24,836 bases of DNA, taken from JANQRV01 sp964533785 (GTDB lineage Bacteria > Bacteroidota > Bacteroidia > Chitinophagales > Saprospiraceae). A program made the position numbers and the translations under genes. Positions 17,060-24,819 of the stretch are shown here, piece by piece (the first letter of the stretch is position 1; the number at the start of each line of letters is the position of its first letter). Below the pieces are notes generated by a model. It was given only the letters and a program-made list of their open reading frames with translations. It made no database searches and had not been told where the DNA came from. The stretch covers positions 1 through 24,836 of the forward strand of contig CAZHNG010000061.1 of assembly GCA_964533785.1 (NCBI GenBank), in the 5' to 3' direction.

Positions 17060-19198
17060 CTATTCCTTCTCGAGCCTGTCCCCCTCGATAACCCAGGTTT
17101 CTACATTACGGCGATCAGAAATTTCTTTAAAGAAGCTTTTGTATTTTTTGTAAATTTCATTGGGTTGTTGAACTTCATTGATCCATAATCCTTCCGGGGA
17201 GATTTTCAATTGGTAATATTCATTATCGTTGATGAGATCATCTTTGATAAGTTCTTCTTCAATGGCCTTAAGCTTTTTTTCGTTTCTTCTGTGAAATTCC
17301 TCCATTTCAGCACCAAATTCTTCCAATTTTTGAGTATTGATCTCTATGGCCTTTAATTTTTCGGACAGTTCTTTTTCCAACTCCTCCATTTTCCTTTTTA
17401 ATTCGATTTCGTGAACTTGAAAATCGAGTGAATCGAAAGCGTGTTCGAATCGTAATGATTCACGAAGGGTTTCTGATAGGGCCAACTGTTTTTCGTCTAA
17501 TTCTTTGAATATTTCACTTTCCAGTGCATTTTGGTCGACAAGCAAGTCGTCGAGATAAATCGTAACTTCTCCCTCTTGATCGCCAATCACTGCGTGTCGC
17601 CCTCCTTCGAAAGATAATACATCGTCGACGGTGAACTTAATTTTCTCGCCGTTCCAGTTCTTAAAAATAATGGTAGTATTGCCGTCTTCTCCTTTTTGAG
17701 TTTTGATATACGACTGGTTGTTGGCTTTCGGTGCCGGTGGAGCAGAAGGAATTGGAAGTTCGTCTACGGCCGGCGGATTTGGAGGAAGCGGCGGTGCAAT
17801 TGGAGCCTCAGGAGCAGGAGGTAGCGGTGGAGCGGGAGGCTCCGGAATATCTGCGATCAATTCTTCCAAAAACTGCTCGTATTCCGGAAATTGCTGCTTC
17901 GGAATTTCTTCTCCGTCAATCTTTAAGTATTTGATTTTGCCGTCTTCAATTTTAGCTTCCACTACCTCACCGTCACGGGTAACTTTTAAATCGGTTTTTC
18001 CCTTGGGCAAAGTGTCCTTTTCCACCTTGAGCGGTATTAGATTTTGCTGATCTCTGGTAATCTTGGTATTGACCTCTTTAAGCTCCTTTGCTTTGGGACT
18101 CCCTTTGTCTTCCATAGATTGAAGATCTTTCGTAATCATGGTAGGGTCTGAAACAGGGCTTTCCGTTACCTTTTCCTTGTCAGCATGCATGGATATTAGA
18201 AAAATGGAAAGCGCTAACAAAAGGGTGATACTCAATTTTTCCATAACAGTCGATTTATAATGGTTTTGATTTAACAGTCTTTTAATGCGTCGCAAGAGTG
18301 TTTTTTTATTTTTGAACAGGCTCATCGCAATGATCTTTGTCTGTTCTGTTTTTTGTGTTTCCTGGATGCGGACGAGTGCTTTTGCGTATAGGAGTGGGCT
18401 GCCCGTTATGCTTATGGCAATGTCATCACAGCAGTATTCCCGTTCTTTTTTAATCCAATTAGAGAACCACCAAACTGCAGGATTGAAATAAAGGAGTATT
18501 TCTATGAAGGTATTGATTAGATTGAGCAAGTAGTCCTTTCTTCTGATGTGGGCGATCTCATGAGCTAGAATAGCCTCTACCTCGGCAATGCTCAGTGCAT
18601 TGACCAGTCCCACCGGAAATAAGATCAGCGGTTTGAAATATCCGATGACCATTGGCACTTCAACGAGAACAGATTCAGCTACGACCAACGGCCTCTTCAC
18701 ATTTAATTGTCGGCTAATTCGGATGGCCTGCTTTTGCCATTCTTCCGGCAGTATTTCGTGAAATTTTCGCAAATAACGGACGAAAAATATCCCTCCAAGG
18801 AAACGAATCATAAATAATAGGACTCCTACCGACCAGACTAACACAATTTCTTTCAGATGTTCATTCAAGAATGCATAAAGCTGATCGAACCACCCCATGG
18901 TATCTGGTAGGATTTTTAAGTTTTCGTTAACTATCATTACCGGCCAGTTGCCGTTAATATCCTCCATTTCAATAGGAGCCTGCTCTCGATTCAACAAAAG
19001 GACAAAGGTCCAGACAAAACAGGCAAATACCAGATAAAGGCCGGCAGTTGCCACCCAATAATTGACCGATGCTTTAGCTTTTAGCGCCTTGTTCAAAATC
19101 CAAAATAGGATACCAATAAACAGCCCCTGCCAAATGGAATGCAATACCGCCCAGCCAACAGCATAAAAAGGGACCTGTGAAATTATTTGCTCAATCAT
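17060..19198 (-). CDS. BlaR1/MecR1-like M56 family membrane metallopeptidase with Pro-rich and coiled-coil C terminus
   Basis: This 712-residue protein is the sensor/protease partner of the BlaI-like repressor. The N-terminal part has membrane helices at about 10-35, 46-69 and 116-140, then the M56 zinc site H213-E-I-A-H217, with E254 in EREYCCDD as the likely third ligand. A fourth helix lies near 322-338. The extracytoplasmic tail is not a penicillin-binding domain. It has a highly Pro-rich stretch near 445-490 (PEPPAPPLPPAPEAP and similar), then a charged, probably coiled-coil region near 570-665. The signal is therefore unlikely to be a beta-lactam. The ATG overlaps the stop of the repressor gene by 8 bases (19191-19198), implying translational coupling. 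In known systems such proteases trigger loss of the BlaI-type repressor. Confidence 0.88.
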   Translation of the reverse strand: MIEQIISQVPFYAVGWAVLHSIWQGLFIGILFWILNKALKAKASVNYWVATAGLYLVFACFVWTFVLLLNREQAPIEMEDINGNWPVMIVNENLKILPDTMGWFDQLYAFLNEHLKEIVLVWSVGVLLFMIRFLGGIFFVRYLRKFHEILPEEWQKQAIRISRQLNVKRPLVVAESVLVEVPMVIGYFKPLILFPVGLVNALSIAEVEAILAHEIAHIRRKDYLLNLINTFIEILLYFNPAVWWFSNWIKKEREYCCDDIAISITGSPLLYAKALVRIQETQKTEQTKIIAMSLFKNKKTLLRRIKRLLNQNHYKSTVMEKLSITLLLALSIFLISMHADKEKVTESPVSDPTMITKDLQSMEDKGSPKAKELKEVNTKITRDQQNLIPLKVEKDTLPKGKTDLKVTRDGEVVEAKIEDGKIKYLKIDGEEIPKQQFPEYEQFLEELIADIPEPPAPPLPPAPEAPIAPPLPPNPPAVDELPIPSAPPAPKANNQSYIKTQKGEDGNTTIIFKNWNGEKIKFTVDDVLSFEGGRHAVIGDQEGEVTIYLDDLLVDQNALESEIFKELDEKQLALSETLRESLRFEHAFDSLDFQVHEIELKRKMEELEKELSEKLKAIEINTQKLEEFGAEMEEFHRRNEKKLKAIEEELIKDDLINDNEYYQLKISPEGLWINEVQQPNEIYKKYKSFFKEISDRRNVETWVIEGDRLEKE

Positions 19199-19583
19199 TT
19201 TCCTCCTTGTTTTCCAGTTTAGCGATCATAGCCTTAATTTCCTCCAGCTCTTCCTGAGAGGCCTTGTGGTTGCCTAAAGCCTGGATAACCAGTTCCATTG
19301 CTGATCCCCGGAATGTCTTTTCTAAAAAACTACTCAATAAATTTTGCTGCACCTTCTTTTCTTCAATTGCAGCTTTGTAAATATGTCTCTTACTCGAAAT
19401 GTCCCTGACCACCAATTTCTTTTCCGTCATGATCTGCATAAGTTTGAGGGTAGTCGTATAGCCCACCTCTCTTTTTTTGTTCAATTCTTCATTGACTGCT
19501 CTTACCGGGGACGGGCCTTTCTCCCAGAGTATTTGGAGGATTTCCAGTTCAGATTCGGTAGGTTTGGATTCTTTTGTTGCCAT
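19191..19583 (-). CDS. BlaI/MecI/CopY-family transcriptional repressor
   Basis: This 130-residue winged-helix repressor has the typical family length. The N-terminal half carries the DNA-binding domain, with the family phrases ELEILQILWEKGPSPVRAV and VGYTTTLKLMQIM. The C-terminal half (about residues 75-125) is a helical dimerisation region, with the cleavage-prone region of the family expected near its junction. It is the first gene of a two-gene operon with the M56 peptidase. Three TACGAA-N4-TTCGTA dyads lie 11-81 bases before its start, so autorepression is very likely. The target genes besides its own operon are unknown. Confidence 0.92.
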   Translation of the reverse strand: MATKESKPTESELEILQILWEKGPSPVRAVNEELNKKREVGYTTTLKLMQIMTEKKLVVRDISSKRHIYKAAIEEKKVQQNLLSSFLEKTFRGSAMELVIQALGNHKASQEELEEIKAMIAKLENKEEND

Positions 19584-19593
19584 AATGAGTGAT

Positions 19594-19664
19594 TACGAAG
19601 TTTTTCGTAGGTAAAGATATACGAATAAATTCGTAGGTGCAAATTAAATACGAATGTTTTCGTA
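19594..19664 (-). promoter_or_regulatory. Three BlaI-type operator dyads overlapping the repressor promoter
   Basis: The same 16-bp dyad TACGAA-N4-TTCGTA occurs at 19594-19609 (spacer GTTT), 19620-19635 (TAAA) and 19649-19664 (TGTT). All six half-sites are identical and only the spacers differ, as expected of protein-binding sites under selection. Centres are 26 and 29 bp apart. On the - strand a Bacteroidota-like promoter reads TTTG (19643-19640), 20 bases, TATCTTTA (19619-19612). The middle dyad lies exactly between its two boxes. The half-site differs from the TACA/TGTA core of firmicute BlaI operators. Confidence 0.75.
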
Positions 19665-19935
19665 TTTAATAGAATTTCTCTGATCGTTTGAAGATTAATT
19701 TTTCTGCTAAGATGCAGGTTATCAGGGCTCTGGGCGAGGTAGTGGCTTTTGTGTTTGATGGAAGCGGATATCTACACGATCTGCCAAGTCTCCAGACTTG
19801 GTAGGAATATACCCCGGTCTCTGACCGTTTAATACATAAAATCGCAGCTTTTTAAAAGACAGCCTTATCGCCTTCATTAAGCTGGTTAAATACCCCTTTA
19901 GATTTTGCAATTTGCAACTGTAGAACAAATTACAC
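19665..19935. repeat. Gene-free spacer with two adjacent hairpins, possible REP-like element
   Basis: This forms most of the 352-base gap between the haloperoxidase-like stop and the repressor start. Two perfect short hairpins lie 13 bases apart: CCAAGTCT-CC-AGACTTGG (19784-19801) and CGGTC-TCT-GACCG (19815-19827). Neither is followed by a T run in the direction of the upstream gene. A 76-codon frame on the - strand (19722-19952) overlaps the end of the upstream gene and shows no domain, so I do not call it. Confidence 0.4.
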
Positions 19936-21393
19936 TCAGCCTTCTCCCACATGTTTCAAATAAAACTTCCAGGCTTCTCTGGCCACCTTTCTACCCAATT
20001 CTAACCCGGCGATATTATCCGATTGAATGTGATAACCACCCAGTACCCGTGAGATACCTGCCATATCCGCGGTCTCGGTAAAAGTTGGGAACTCTAAGGT
20101 TACTGTATCTCCCAGATTATCGGGTTCGGTTAGAGCGCCAGCTACTAATTCAACTTTTTCACCAAATTCATCGCTCCCGGTCCATAATTTCAATGCCTCT
20201 CCACAGGCACCACTTATCGTGCTATGTCCGGAAACATAACTGGGAAAAGGGGGGCATAGGAAAGTCTCTGGCGAATACGGCCGCCATTGACTACCATCCA
20301 TCTCGATCATTCCTTTTCCTTCTCCTCCCCAGGCTTTGATCTTTTGGTTTTCGTAGTATTCATGCACCAAAGCGTAAGGTCTGGCGTAATCATAGTACAT
20401 TTTAGAATCCCATGAAGCAATGAAGGCATCCATCGCAACTACTTGATTGTAGAAATACATTTTTACATCTTCATCCAAGGTATGATTGTCTCTCCGGGAC
20501 ACATCCTGCGCAAACTTTAACCAGTGCCCTGCTTGTTGTACGGATTGCGGGCCATCGCGCATGAATTCAACAAGCGCTTTTTGCTTGTCGGTAAGATTGG
20601 CCTGCATGTCAATCACTTCCTGTACTTCTTTTTTCAATTGCTCTGATCCGATCATTGGCGGCGGTCCGGGCCTGAATTGATCAGCAGTTTGTAAGGCAAT
20701 GGGTTCTACCTTGTCCCAAAATGGCGTTAGACAACCCGGAGCGAATTTCCCCCCTTTACCATCCGAAAAATACTTGGGCTGCCAACGATTGGGATCTACG
20801 TTTTTATCCGCTGAATTTATTGGTTCGTAGCCCACATAATTGAAATAAGGCTCTTCATTTGACCCTGCCTCCTCTCCGTATTGATTGGCGCCGTCTCCTT
20901 TTCTGGCTTCAATTACTGCTTTGGCCGCCAGATTGCCAATCCCCTGTGGAGTAGATGGGTCTAATGAATTGTCATTAGGATCGAGACCCAACTCCTTCAT
21001 GAAATTGGCAAAAAGCGCTTTGTCTGAATAGTAATATTCATTCATTGCCCGAAATGCAGCGTAACTTATGGCAATTTCTTTATTTTTTAAGCTGTGTTCA
21101 GCAACTGGCCTTCGATCAGCATCTTCAAGGTAAACCGGAGTAGCTTTTTCATCATAGCGTGACCAGGCATCAAAAACAGCCACGAAAATTAACCCTAAGT
21201 ATCTGGAGGTAATGGTTGGTCTTGGCGCAAACCTTTCTGTGTCATTGGCGGTGGCAGTTAATGCCATTTTGCCCCATTTGTAGGCTACATTATCTACTCC
21301 CCTTGGTTCTTCTTGTTTTGAAACGGTATCAGATTTTTGATAACAGCTGTACAAAACCAGTGTTGCGATCAGATATAAAATAATATTTTTCAT
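19936..21393 (-). CDS. Vanadium-dependent haloperoxidase / PAP2-superfamily lipoprotein
   Basis: This 485-residue exported lipoprotein has lipobox LYSC with C17 lipidated. All three signature motifs of the acid phosphatase/vanadium haloperoxidase fold are present: K331-x6-R338-P339, P384-S-x2-S388-G-H390, and S448-R449-x5-H455-x3-D459. These residues bind vanadate or phosphate, and the two histidines are the catalytic and axial ones of the family. The length and all-helical composition fit the bacterial haloperoxidase-like group rather than the short PAP2 phosphatases. Whether it oxidises halides or is a phosphatase cannot be read from sequence. It ends 352 bases before the BlaI-like gene and is divergent from the 2'-5' ligase-type gene. 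Confidence 0.9.
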   Translation of the reverse strand: MKNIILYLIATLVLYSCYQKSDTVSKQEEPRGVDNVAYKWGKMALTATANDTERFAPRPTITSRYLGLIFVAVFDAWSRYDEKATPVYLEDADRRPVAEHSLKNKEIAISYAAFRAMNEYYYSDKALFANFMKELGLDPNDNSLDPSTPQGIGNLAAKAVIEARKGDGANQYGEEAGSNEEPYFNYVGYEPINSADKNVDPNRWQPKYFSDGKGGKFAPGCLTPFWDKVEPIALQTADQFRPGPPPMIGSEQLKKEVQEVIDMQANLTDKQKALVEFMRDGPQSVQQAGHWLKFAQDVSRRDNHTLDEDVKMYFYNQVVAMDAFIASWDSKMYYDYARPYALVHEYYENQKIKAWGGEGKGMIEMDGSQWRPYSPETFLCPPFPSYVSGHSTISGACGEALKLWTGSDEFGEKVELVAGALTEPDNLGDTVTLEFPTFTETADMAGISRVLGGYHIQSDNIAGLELGRKVAREAWKFYLKHVGEG

Positions 21394-21470
21394 AATTACT
21401 CTTCTATTTTTGATTGTTTTTTATCATCAACCACAAATTTTAAAATTTAAATACAATTAGAAAAATTTCA

Positions 21471-21478
21471 CAAAGATA
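21471..21478 (-). promoter_or_regulatory. Possible -7 box for the haloperoxidase-like gene
   Basis: On the - strand TATCTTTG matches the Bacteroidota -7 consensus TAnnTTTG exactly, 77 bases before the ATG. No TTG lies at the usual distance upstream, where the divergent gene's coding sequence already begins, so the call is tentative. Confidence 0.35.
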
Positions 21479-21485
21479 GCCTGCC

Positions 21486-22028
21486 ATGAGCAACAAATTA
21501 TACTACATCGCTATTATTCCCTCCGAATTGATCCAAAAAGAAGTAACTGTCTTCAAACAATACTGTGCGGATCATTTCCAGGCCAGACACGCCTTCAAAT
21601 CTCCTCCCCATATTACGATTATTCCTCCTTTTCGCTTGCAAGTCACGGCCATACCAGCACTTGGGGAAACACTCCGGGATTTTGCAGGAAAACAGTCTTC
21701 CTTTAATATTGAATTAAAAGACTTTGATTGCTTTCCACCCAGCGTAATATTTGTTGACGTACGACCCAATCCAGAGTTAACCAATTTAGCTCACAACCTG
21801 GCAGATCACTTGGAGAATCAATTAGGATTAAAACAACGCAAGGAATTTCCTTTTCATCCGCATATGACGATTGCTCATAGAGATCTAAAAGAAACCATTT
21901 TTCCTTTGGCCTGGGCTTATTTTGAGCAGTGTGAATACGAAGCTATATTTTATGCGAAGGGATTAACTTTGTTGCAACACGAAAATAAAATATGGAAAGT
22001 TGCAGGAGAATTTGCGTTTGACGTGTAA
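21486..22028 (+). CDS. 2'-5' RNA ligase / 2H phosphoesterase family protein
   Basis: This 180-residue cytoplasmic protein has the two H-x-T catalytic motifs of the 2H superfamily: P41-H42-I-T44 in PPHITIIPPF and H126-M-T128 in FHPHMTIAH. Each is followed by the expected hydrophobic strand. The length is right for the LigT-like branch. Members act on 2',3'-cyclic phosphates or join RNA ends in vitro; the substrate in cells is usually unknown. The ATG at 21486 begins directly with the first beta strand. It is transcribed away from the haloperoxidase-like gene across a 92-base AT-rich spacer. Confidence 0.88.
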   Translation: MSNKLYYIAIIPSELIQKEVTVFKQYCADHFQARHAFKSPPHITIIPPFRLQVTAIPALGETLRDFAGKQSSFNIELKDFDCFPPSVIFVDVRPNPELTNLAHNLADHLENQLGLKQRKEFPFHPHMTIAHRDLKETIFPLAWAYFEQCEYEAIFYAKGLTLLQHENKIWKVAGEFAFDV

Positions 22029-22058
22029 CAAAGCCTTTGTTCCGTTAATTTCAGTACT

Positions 22059-22268
22059 TTATTTTTCTAGAAACGCTTTGATTTGCTGAGCAAGCACCTC
22101 CGGTTTTTCTTCGATCACCAAATGTCCGGCACCTGGGATGATATGTAATTCGGAGTTGGGGATTACCTCGTTCAGTTCCTTTCCTTTTTTCAGTGGTATC
22201 CATTCGTCCTGTTCTCCCCAAAGAATTAATGTCGGGATGCTGAACTCCTTGTTTTTAAAAATATTTAC
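22059..22268 (-). pseudogene. C-terminal remnant of an alpha/beta hydrolase
   Basis: An open frame of 69 codons on the - strand ends at TAA (22059-22061). It reads IPTLILWGEQDEWIPL, then HIIPGAGHLVIEEKPE, then AFLEK. These are the strand with the acidic residue (D21 of the remnant) and the catalytic histidine region (GAGH) of alpha/beta hydrolases. The nucleophile elbow and the whole N-terminal ~200 residues are missing. In-frame upstream there is a TAG (22269-22271) and then the promoter of the + strand dioxygenase. No start codon fits. The piece is a decayed gene cut by the rearrangement that brought in the dioxygenase pair, or by an older deletion. Confidence 0.8.
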
Positions 22269-22279
22269 CTATATATTTG
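22249..22279 (+). promoter_or_regulatory. Bacteroidota sigma-A promoter for the tyrosine catabolism genes
   Basis: TTG (22249-22251), 20 bases, then TATATTTG (22272-22279) match the phylum's -33 TTG and -7 TAnnTTTG boxes. The ATG at 22317 is 38 bases downstream. The -33 box lies within the remnant of the opposing hydrolase gene. Confidence 0.6.
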
Positions 22280-22316
22280 CTTTAGCAATAATTACAAAAG
22301 CAAATAAAATCAAATT

Positions 22317-23474
22317 ATGCCTATTTACCATCGTTTAGGGAAAGTACCCCCCAAACGCCATACGATTTTCAGGCAACCCGATGGCAGCCTCTACAACGAA
22401 CAACTCTTTGGGACCATCGGCTTTGACGGCATGTCCTCATTGCTGTATCACATCCACCGTCCGACCATGGTGAAAGAGGTTTTAGAGACGGTTGATCTGA
22501 AGCCGAATATCCTGGTGGAAAAGAATATGAAGGCACGCAAACTAATTGGTTTCGATGTTACTCCGCAAGCAGATTACCTGGATAGTCGTGTGCCGCTTAT
22601 GGTCAACAATGATATTACGATCGGTCTGGCGGCCCCAACCGAATCCTTAACGGATTATTATTACAAAAATGCCGATGCGGATGAACTCCTTTTTATCCAC
22701 AAGGGGAGTGGTAAACTTAGAACCTTGATGGGGAACATCCCTTTTGAATACGGCGATTACCTGGTCATTCCGCGTGGGATGATCTATCAAATTGAGTTCG
22801 ATGGGCCGGATAACCGTCTGTTGTACGCGGAATCTCATCATCCTGTCTACACACCCAAGCGTTACCGCAACTGGTTCGGTCAATTACTCGAACATTCGCC
22901 GTTTTGCGAAAGGGATTATAAACTACCCGCAGCATTAGAAACTCATGATGAAAAGGGCGATTTTCTGATGAAGATCAAAAAACAGGGACACTTACACCAC
23001 TTGATCTATGCGTCTCATCCCTTTGATGTAGTGGGCTGGGACGGATACAATTTTCCTTACGGCTTTTCCATCCATAATTTTGAACCGATTACGGGACGGG
23101 TTCATCAACCGCCGCCCGTTCACCAGACTTTTGAAACCAGTGCGTTTGTAGTATGTTCCTTCTGTCCGCGTCTGTACGATTATCATCCACAAGCCATTCC
23201 GGCTCCGTATAATCATTCGAATATCGATTCAGATGAAATGTTGTACTACGTGGACGGTGATTTCATGAGCCGTAATAATATTGATCAGGGGCATATTTCC
23301 CTACATCCGGGCGGTATTCCGCACGGCCCGCATCCCGGCGCTTACGAACGTAGCATTGGCAAAAAAAGCACCGAAGAACTAGCGGTTATGATCGATACCT
23401 TTAAACCGCTCATGCTTACGCAACAAGCTTTGGAAATTGAAGATCCTAATTACCATAAATCCTGGATAGACTAA
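22317..23474 (+). CDS. hmgA: Homogentisate 1,2-dioxygenase
   Basis: This 385-residue cytoplasmic non-haem iron enzyme opens the ring of homogentisate to maleylacetoacetate. The two-domain cupin pattern is visible. The metal site is H300, E307 and H336, within YNHSNIDSDEM and SLHPGGIPHGPHPG; H330 six residues before H336 mirrors the pair in the animal enzyme. The length is shorter than the ~440 residues of animal forms, as in the bacterial branch. It is followed after 97 bases by the enzyme that makes its substrate, so the pair runs consecutive steps of tyrosine degradation. The following enzyme, fumarylacetoacetate hydrolase, is not in the window. The ATG at 22317 fits the MPIYHRLG start typical of the family. 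Confidence 0.92.
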   Translation: MPIYHRLGKVPPKRHTIFRQPDGSLYNEQLFGTIGFDGMSSLLYHIHRPTMVKEVLETVDLKPNILVEKNMKARKLIGFDVTPQADYLDSRVPLMVNNDITIGLAAPTESLTDYYYKNADADELLFIHKGSGKLRTLMGNIPFEYGDYLVIPRGMIYQIEFDGPDNRLLYAESHHPVYTPKRYRNWFGQLLEHSPFCERDYKLPAALETHDEKGDFLMKIKKQGHLHHLIYASHPFDVVGWDGYNFPYGFSIHNFEPITGRVHQPPPVHQTFETSAFVVCSFCPRLYDYHPQAIPAPYNHSNIDSDEMLYYVDGDFMSRNNIDQGHISLHPGGIPHGPHPGAYERSIGKKSTEELAVMIDTFKPLMLTQQALEIEDPNYHKSWID

Positions 23475-23518
23475 TTTAATGGAAGCCAGATACCACAAAG
23501 CTTTCAGTCCTGCAGAGT

Positions 23519-23544
23519 CTGGCATCTGAAACCTGGCATCTGAA
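23519..23544. repeat. Tandem 12-mer in the spacer between the two dioxygenase genes
   Basis: CTGGCATCTGAA occurs at 23519-23530 and 23533-23544, with a period of 14 bases, followed by a partial TTCTGAA. There is no hairpin and no promoter box, so the two genes are probably still one transcript. Confidence 0.5.
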
Positions 23545-23571
23545 CTTCTGAAATCTTAAAAACAATCAGCC

Positions 23572-24702
23572 ATGATCACAACCAAACAAAATCAAAATTT
23601 AATTCAAGACACTACTGATTTCATGCCCATCAACGGTACCGATTATGTAGAACTGTACGTCGGCAACAGCAGGCAAGCCGCCCATTATTTTCAAACGGCT
23701 TTTGGTTTTCAGCCTTTGGCCTATGCCGGCCTGGAAACAGGCCTTAAAGATCGTGAATCTTACGTAGTTGTTCAAAACAAGATAAGGTTAGTCCTTACTT
23801 CTTCTCTCAAAAGCGGCACGGCGATCGGTCGACATCTCGATAAGCACGGCGATGGTGTTAAAGTCATTGCGCTCTGGGTGGACGATGCCAAAAAAGCTCA
23901 CGACGAGGCCGTAAGAAGAGGAGCCCGGTCCTATTTTGGACCAACAAAAGAAATAGATGACAATGGAACAATAATTCGTTCTGGAATAGATATTTACGGA
24001 GAGACAAAACACATTTTTGTCGAAAGAAAAAACTACAAAGGAACATTCCTTCCCGGGTACAAAAAATGGGAGCCTGCCTACCGGCCTGTTCCGACGGGCT
24101 TGAAATACATCGATCATATGGTAGGTAACGTAGAGCTTGGTAAAATGGACTACTGGGTGAAATTTTACCAGGAAGTCCTGGATTTTAAACAAATCCTGTC
24201 TTTTGACGATAAGGATATTTCTACCGAATATACCGCCCTGATGAGTAAAGTGATGAGTAACGGTAACGGCCGTATCAAATTCCCCATCAATGAACCTGCG
24301 GAAGGTAAGCGTAAATCCCAAATCGAAGAGTACCTGGATTTTTACGAAGGACCAGGGGTGCAGCATATTGCGGTAGCAACCAATGATATTGTAACCACCG
24401 TTCGTCAACTGAAGAGTAGGGGAGTGGAGTTCCTCAGAGTACCTACTACTTATTACGATGATCTGATCTCCAGAGTGGGTGAAATCGAAGAAGATATAGT
24501 TTCGCTTAGCGAATTGGGCATTTTAGTTGACCGGGATGACGAAGGGTATCTGCTTCAGATCTTCACGAAGCCTGTCATGCCAAGGCCTACCTTGTTTTTT
24601 GAGATCATTCAGCGCCGAGGTGCCAAATCTTTTGGCAAAGGTAACTTTAAAGCTTTGTTCGAAGCGATCGAAAGAGAGCAGGAACTGCGTGGAACTTTGT
24701 AA
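23572..24702 (+). CDS. hpd: 4-hydroxyphenylpyruvate dioxygenase
   Basis: This 376-residue enzyme converts 4-hydroxyphenylpyruvate to homogentisate, the substrate of the enzyme encoded just upstream. It has two vicinal-oxygen-chelate domains, N-terminal (about 24-155) and catalytic (about 176-345). The iron ligands are H182 (YIDHMVGNV), H265 (GVQHIAVATND) and E344 (FFEIIQR). The C-terminal lid signature FGKGNFKALFEAIEREQ (354-370) is intact, so it should be active and not a hydroxymandelate synthase, though that relative cannot be fully excluded. The ATG at 23572 gives a short N-terminal tail before MPINGTDYVELYV; M18 is a possible later start. It forms a likely two-gene operon with the homogentisate dioxygenase. 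Confidence 0.93.
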   Translation: MITTKQNQNLIQDTTDFMPINGTDYVELYVGNSRQAAHYFQTAFGFQPLAYAGLETGLKDRESYVVVQNKIRLVLTSSLKSGTAIGRHLDKHGDGVKVIALWVDDAKKAHDEAVRRGARSYFGPTKEIDDNGTIIRSGIDIYGETKHIFVERKNYKGTFLPGYKKWEPAYRPVPTGLKYIDHMVGNVELGKMDYWVKFYQEVLDFKQILSFDDKDISTEYTALMSKVMSNGNGRIKFPINEPAEGKRKSQIEEYLDFYEGPGVQHIAVATNDIVTTVRQLKSRGVEFLRVPTTYYDDLISRVGEIEEDIVSLSELGILVDRDDEGYLLQIFTKPVMPRPTLFFEIIQRRGAKSFGKGNFKALFEAIEREQELRGTL

Positions 24703-24737
24703 GATATTAGTGTTATTGCTCCTTTAACTAGGGGTAT

Positions 24738-24785
24738 GGTTATGTGGTTATTTGGTTATGGGGTTATGGGGTTATGGGGTTATAC
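24738..24785 (+). repeat. Octamer tandem array, six units of GGTTATNN
   Basis: Six consecutive 8-bp units: GGTTATGT, GGTTATTT, GGTTATGG three times, and GGTTATAC. The array is G-rich on the + strand and lies 35 bases after the last gene. No gene overlaps it. Confidence 0.85.
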
Positions 24786-24819
24786 AAAAATACGCCCAAT
24801 ATTAATCCCCCACCTAATT

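Noticed and set aside
17703..18050. Glycine/serine-rich + strand frame of 115 codons
   Set aside because: It is the antisense of the proline-rich part of the BlaR1-like gene, where Pro codons read as Gly-rich on the other strand.
19722..19952. 76-codon - strand frame overlapping the haloperoxidase-like stop
   Set aside because: Crosses a hairpin-rich spacer, no domain, no start signal; more likely chance openness of a repeat-like segment.
22138..22338. 66-codon + strand frame over the hydrolase remnant
   Set aside because: Antisense to the clear alpha/beta hydrolase remnant and runs through the hmgA promoter and start.
23788..24408. 206-codon - strand frame within the HPPD gene
   Set aside because: Shadow of the well-supported 4-hydroxyphenylpyruvate dioxygenase; no homology-like motifs.
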